Shown: piece after piece, positions 58,273-64,000 of the stretch | Layout of the letters: each line of letters starts with the position of its first letter | Position numbering within the stretch: the stretch's first letter is position 1 | Assembly: GCA_014529385.2 (NCBI GenBank) | Contig: CM043942.1 | Span: 26,104,469-26,168,468, forward strand | Direction of reading: 5' to 3' | From: Adiantum capillus-veneris | Lineage: Eukaryota > Streptophyta > Polypodiopsida > Polypodiales > Pteridaceae | DNA length: 64,000 nt | Notes under the pieces: model-generated | What the model was told of the DNA's origin: nothing | What the model saw: the letters and a program-made list of their open reading frames with translations, nothing else | Databases searched by the model: none | Made by a program: the position numbers and the translations under genes

Positions 58273-58873
58273 GCAAGCAAATACAACGGTGAATCAAATA
58301 TGTGATCAGTCCATCCCAAAATTAGAGATATCAACCCAAAGATTCACCTTCCTACCCCTTTCATGAATCAGTCCAGTCCAAAAAAGAACTAATGACCCAT
58401 GATTGGAGCTCTAATAGAAATAGCAAGCAAATACAGCGGTGAATCAAACATGTGATCAGTCCATCCCAAAAGTAGAGATATCGACCCAAAGATTCACCTT
58501 CCTACCTCCTTTCATGAATCAGTCCAGTCCAAAAAAGAACTAATGACCCATGATTGGAGCTCTAATCGGAATAGCAAGCAAATACAATGGTGAATCAAAC
58601 ATGTGATCAGTCCATCCCAAAAGTAGAGATATCGACCCAAAGATTCACCTTTCTATCTCTTTTCAAGAATCAGTTCAGTCCAAAAAAGAACTAATGACCC
58701 ATGATAGAAGTTCTAATCAATATAGTAATCAATTTAGCAAATATAACGGTGAACAAAACATGAGATTAGTCCATCCCAAATGTAGAGATACCGACCCAAA
58801 GATTCACCTTTCTACCTCCTTTCAAGAATCAGTTCAGTCCAAAAAAGAACTAATGATCCATGATCAGAGTTTC
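58273..58873. repeat. four tandem ~150-bp repeats upstream of the hAT start
   Basis: Units begin AGCAAGCAAATACA-like at 58273, 58422, 58573 and, more divergent with a ~12-bp addition, about 58736. Each contains GTGATCAGTCCATCCCAAAA-like and GATTCACCTTCCTACC-like phrases. They lie about 150 bp upstream of the hAT ATG and could be subterminal repeats of that transposon. Confidence 0.9.
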
Positions 58874-58879
58874 ATTAAG

Positions 58880-60040
<1,161 letters not shown>

Positions 60041-60723
60041 TGAGAAGCAGGAGTAACCTTTCTATTACCCAAGCATGGTAGATTGCTTATCCTAGTTCTC
60101 TCTTTAATAATAGGTTTTGAGCTGAAGAACCATGATATAGGTGTTTGAGATCTCTCATGTCTGTGTCAATAAAAAGAGGAAACTGGAATTAAGTGTGTTG
60201 AATTGGTTATCCTATAAATTCCCTCTCAAACACGGCCCTTGAGATCAAGACTTGTAGTACATGTAGATATTCAAAACTCTTGGGATTTCTCCTATGATGT
60301 TAGACTCTCTTATGTGTGTGGATCTTGGGAAGGAATAAGACATCTTATTCATAAATTTACCTCAATGCCTTCAAAAAGAATGAGCTAATTAATACTATCA
60401 TTAAGACTATTTCACAAAATAACTGGAATGGCTTGAAATAATCTGACTAATCTCATTGCTTTAATTAGGAAGTAGACCCACGCACAATGGGCCTACTGTC
60501 GACCCATTGTGTATGGCACCTGGGATAGGGCGGGTAGACACACACACACATGCGGGTCAATGCATGCTAAGGTGGTACATTTTTGTGGTTAAAACCAAAG
60601 CTTGAATGCTTGTGCTTTTTAGCACTTGTAAACCTTATAAATTTTAAATCCCAAGGGGATAATGATGAAGCGGAGAGGGAACGTGTCCCAGCTTACCGGC
60701 CCCACAAGCGAGCGACCAAGGGC

Positions 60724-60725
<2 letters not shown>
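60041..60725. other. intergenic DNA, no gene recognised
   Basis: No domain-like translation; a short (CA)n lies near 60538-60550. Confidence 0.45.

Positions 60726-60786
<61 letters not shown>
60726..60786. repeat. (GA)n microsatellite
   Basis: About 60 bp of uninterrupted GA. Confidence 0.97.
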
Positions 60787-60789
<3 letters not shown>

Positions 60790-60901
60790 CACTCTATAGA
60801 AGCTTTTAAAAAAAGGCTCTCACAAGAACTAAAGCACCATGGATGCTGAGAAGAACATGGCCTGAAGAATTAGGTGTTGAGGGGCACAGAATAGTAGGAC
60901 C

Positions 60902-62433
60902 TTGAACAAACAGGGGAGACAAGGTTTAGGGATTAAGTGCATTCTGCTATCATGGGAAAGAAAAGCATTACAACAACAGGTACTTAACTCATTGTATAAC
61001 TTTGCGGTGCATGTTTATGGGTTGCATGTGAGGTATTTTGTGTGTGAAGCAGGTGGTCGTTGGCATGCCCATAAAATTGAATATCCATGCCAAAGAAAGT
61101 TATGTTGCAGTAAGGAGGAGTTCCATCAGGAATATGGCCTTAGCCTCGTGGGTGAGAGTCCACAGTAGCTGAGCAACAATGATGTGCACAAAGGCATGTG
61201 GGTCACCGTGTTTGAAGAGCCACGAAGAGGAAGTCCAAGGTACACTATAAAACAATGAAGTTAGAGTTTTATGAGTCATTCATGTTGCAGCACCATAAGG
61301 TATGCTAGGAGCCTCCCATAAATTACATTGTTTTTATTGCCCATGCCCGTTCTTTTATTCTAGAGAATTGGCTTTGTACTACAAAATTGCATAGCTTGTA
61401 GCACAAGTTGGAAGAGTCCATCAAAGAAGAAAGACTAGGAAAGCAACCCTATTGCTTGGACCGTGTTCGTTGAAGAAGTTGTGGCCAATGTCATTAAAAA
61501 AGGCACCTATGGCTAGAAAGTTGACAGATGGAGAGAGGCCAATGGGGCCACACGAGTTGTGGCATCACCTCTACTCAATGTGAAGCTTGAAGGGAAGCAT
61601 GGGGTAGAGGAAACGGCCACTGTAAATGTGGATTTGCAAGACCATATATTGGCTGCAAAGAAAATGGTTAGCACCTTCAGTGAGGGGGTTCATGAGAAGA
61701 AAGAGCAGTGACAAAGAATGAATATAGACTTGGAGGTAGCAAAGGCAGACATGCACAAACAAGAAGGTCTCTCAAATGACGTAATTGTATAGACTTGGAG
61801 GTAGCAAAGGCAGACATGCACAAACAAGAAGGTCTCTCAAATGACGTAATTGTATTTCAAAAAAAGCTGGCAGATTCTCAATGCCAATTGGAAGTAATAG
61901 AGGCAGTGGGTAAAACTGCAAACATGGAGAAAATCATAAGACTCCGTACTGACATTAAAGCTGCAAAGGAAGTTCTACAGATTCTAGGAGCTTCAGAGTT
62001 TCCTGACTATGAGAAGCGTGTGACAACTTTCCAGGTAGAGAGAGATAGGGTGCAAGAATTGCTTGACCAAGATGTCGCAAACTGGAGTTCTGCAAAGACA
62101 TACTTAAAATGTTGGGGAAAAATCATGTGTACACAATTCATTCATTTCCCTGCGTCTGAGAGTCATAGATCAATTTGTCTCATCATCAAAGACGTTTGTG
62201 CATCCTGTGGCCTAGGATTTCTTGCCAATGAGGTAGTGGGTGCTTGTATGCTCCAATGCAAACACCCCTACCATCTCTTATGCTTTCCACATCTACGTGG
62301 AAGTTGCAATATGTGCATGTACAGTGACTACAATCAAGTAATTGTCAATGTTGCAAGACGAATGTGCCCACCCTTAGTTGCCAAGAAGTCTCTATTAGTT
62401 GGTATGCTCATCTGCAAACCTGGCTCACTTTAA
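60902..62433 (+). pseudogene. coiled-coil / RING-like protein gene, broken
   Basis: The first recognisable frame (60902-61168) contains a Cys-rich stretch (CQRKLCCSKEE) after a conserved-looking HAHKIEYP. Several stops follow; frames resume near 61440-61700 (VEEVVANVIKKGTYG, NVDLQDHILAAKKM). An exact 65-bp duplication at 61723-61852 shifts the frame. The last frame (61795-62433) has a Lys/Glu/Leu-rich coiled-coil region (KIIRLRTDIKAAKEVLQILG) and a RING-like finger: CASCGLGF, LQCKHPYHLLCFP, CNMC. The architecture matches the gene at 35.2-35.9 kb, though the sequences are not close. Loss of frame in several places argues for a pseudogene, unless introns account for some breaks. Confidence 0.5.
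61723..61852 (+). repeat. exact 65-bp tandem duplication
   Basis: 61723-61787 equals 61788-61852, starting TATAGACTTGGAGGTAGC. The perfect identity marks it as recent, and 65 bp is frame-breaking. Confidence 0.95.
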
Positions 62434-63985
62434 TACGTAGTAGATTGCACCTAGACATTGGTGGGGGAGCACCTAGTGACATAGAAATGGTCTTATAATT
62501 GGTAGAACCCTCCCATAGAGTATTAGAAACCATTTTGGTACTGGTGGAATCTACATTGGACCTGCTAGAAATGATCCTTGGAATGATAAAACCATAAGCT
62601 TGGGATAAGTAAAAAGCATCAGCAGACGTAGAAACCTTAATTGCATTCACTATAAAGCAGTGAAGGCCTAGGTAAAAACCAATGACCTGGTAGAAACTAG
62701 TCTTGGAACCACACCAGGACATTATTTCTACCAATGTGATGGTAGTAACCAGTAGACTGCACCTGTACATTGGTGGGAGGAGCACCTAGTGATGTATAAT
62801 TGGTAGAAACCATTCTAGCATTGGTGGAATCCAAAACCTTGGAATGATACACCATAAACTTGGGATAAGTAGAAAGCACCAGTGGACGTGCTAGCAGTGA
62901 CCAATTGCCTGCATTAAAAGGTAGTGACTTGGTAGAAACTAGTCTAGAAACCACACTAGTACATTGTTTCTACCATTTTCATGGTAGAAACCAATAGACT
63001 GCAATTAGACATGGGTGGGGGGAGCACCTAGTGCCATAGAATGCTCTTATAATTGGCAGAAACCACCCATGGAGTGGTAGAAACCATTCTAGTGTTGGTA
63101 GAATCCACATTGGACCTACTAGAAATTATCCTTGGAATGATAAACCATAAAGTTGGGATAAATAGAAAGCACTAGTAGAACTGCTAGAAACCACAATTGC
63201 CTACACTATAAAATAGAGAAGGCCCATGTAGAAATCGTCGACCTGGTAGAAACTAGCCTAGGAAGCACACCGGGACATTGTTTCTCCTAGTGACATTGGT
63301 GGAGGGAGCACCTAGTGCCATAGACATTATCTTATAATCGGTAGAAACCACCCATGGAGTGGTAAAGCCCATTCTGTTATTAATGGCATCCACTTTGGAC
63401 TTGTTAGAAATGATCATTGGAATGATAAACCATAAGCTTGGCATAAGTAGAAATTACCAACTGGCTACTAGAAACCAAAATTGCCTACATTATAAAGCAA
63501 TGAATGCAAGGATGAAAACCATGACCTGGTAGAAACTAGTCTAGGAACCATACCAGGACATTGTTTCTAACAATGCAATGGTAGGCACCAATAGTAGAAA
63601 CCATTTTGGACATGGTGGAAACCCAATTGCTAAAAGAAACCATTATGAAATGATTGAAAGAAAATGGATAGTGGTAGAAACCATACGCCTAAGATGAGTA
63701 GAAAGCCTAAGTAGACCGCTAGAAACCATTGGTTGCATTTTAAACCAGTAAAGGAATGGTGAAAACCATTGACTTGGTAGACCTATTGAAACTTGTAAAA
63801 AGTTGTTGGGTTCTAATATTTCTTATCGGGCACCTCAGTCCTAGGTGGTTGAAACCACCAATAAAGCATTTGAAACCACGAACGCAATGGTGGAAATTTA
63901 GAAAACAATGGTTGAAACCACTAATACAATGGTGAAAACCTATGGAAGCTAGTCAAAAGTAGCTGGGTTTTGATATTTCTCGGTG
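62430..63985. repeat. degenerate satellite: 240-310 bp units built on a GGTAGAAACCA motif
   Basis: A landmark phrase like CATTGGTGGGGGAGCACCTAG occurs at about 62456, 62768, 63010 and 63294, so periods are about 312, 242 and 284 bp. Within and beyond these units the shorter motif GTAGAAACCA and variants recurs every 20-60 bp, on to the window end where units shrink to ~30 bp (GAAACCACTAATACAATGGT). Open frames here are by-products. Confidence 0.85.
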
Positions 63986-64000
63986 CGTACTTCATTCTTT

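Noticed and set aside
58273-58873. CRISPR-like array
   Set aside because: The context is a eukaryotic transposon-rich genome; units are ~150 bp tandem repeats with no short direct repeat separated by unique spacers.
62697-63444. Short - strand ORFs with similar proteins (TSLGAPPTNV-like)
   Set aside because: Their similarity comes from the underlying satellite units; they start and stop at different points in each unit.

Overview
The window is nuclear DNA from a large, transposon-rich plant genome. It holds plant-type Ty3/gypsy retroelements (a chromovirus with a chromodomain, and Ogre/Tat/Athila-like elements), a plant-type hAT transposase, dense dinucleotide microsatellites and no compact operon-like gene layout. 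A fern or another non-seed vascular plant would fit, but nothing in the sequence proves the species. I see no clearly intact host gene. The best candidates for host-derived sequence are two coiled-coil/RING-like reading frames at about 35.2-35.9 kb and 60.9-62.4 kb.

Layout. 1-5.5 kb: AT-rich DNA with long (TG)n arrays and one small ORF. 5.5-11.1 kb: a badly decayed + strand Ty3/gypsy element of the same family as the giant element further right. 11.48-12.82 kb: a 1.34-kb non-autonomous DNA transposon with an 18-bp terminal inverted repeat. 14.3-16.3 kb: three tandem 643-674 bp units, each carrying its own (TG)n tract. 18.7-22.7 kb: a decayed, truncated chromovirus (- strand). 24.1-30.4 kb: a fuller chromovirus (- strand) with gag, PR, RT, RNase H, INT and chromodomain; it has an LTR-like block at its 3' end and an LTR-derived tandem array at 30.4-32.2 kb beyond its 5' end. 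32.2-35.2 kb: the 3' part of an Ogre/Tat/Athila-like element (INT C-terminus fused to an accessory ORF). 36.1-38.4 kb plus 58.06-58.12 kb: one hAT transposase ORF split in two. 38.39-58.05 kb: the intruder, a complete 19.66-kb LTR retrotransposon on the - strand. 58.3-58.9 kb: four ~150-bp tandem repeats. 62.4 kb to the end: a degenerate satellite built on a GGTAGAAACCA-like motif.

The giant element is the centrepiece. It has two LTRs (962 and 926 bp, TG...CA), a perfect 5-bp target-site duplication (GTCTC), a tRNA-Asp-like primer-binding site and a terminal polypurine tract. In transcription order it reads: 5' LTR, leader with palindromes, gag, PR1, RT, RNase H, INT, a second retropepsin-like domain (PR2), an internal duplicate of the polypurine tract, a second palindrome-bearing non-coding region, an accessory ORF of about 1,138 codons, the terminal polypurine tract, and the 3' LTR. 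The PR2 domain and the G-rich block behind it recur in the old copy at 5.5-11.1 kb, so they look like real family features. An 18-bp perfect palindrome recurs at about 298-bp spacing in both non-coding regions. The element therefore looks like two successive 'palindromic leader - ORF - polypurine tract' modules inside one LTR pair.

Its coding capacity is broken by several frameshifts and in-frame stops although the LTRs differ by only about 3%, so this copy is probably not autonomous. The catalytic residues of RT, RNase H, INT and PR2 remain readable.
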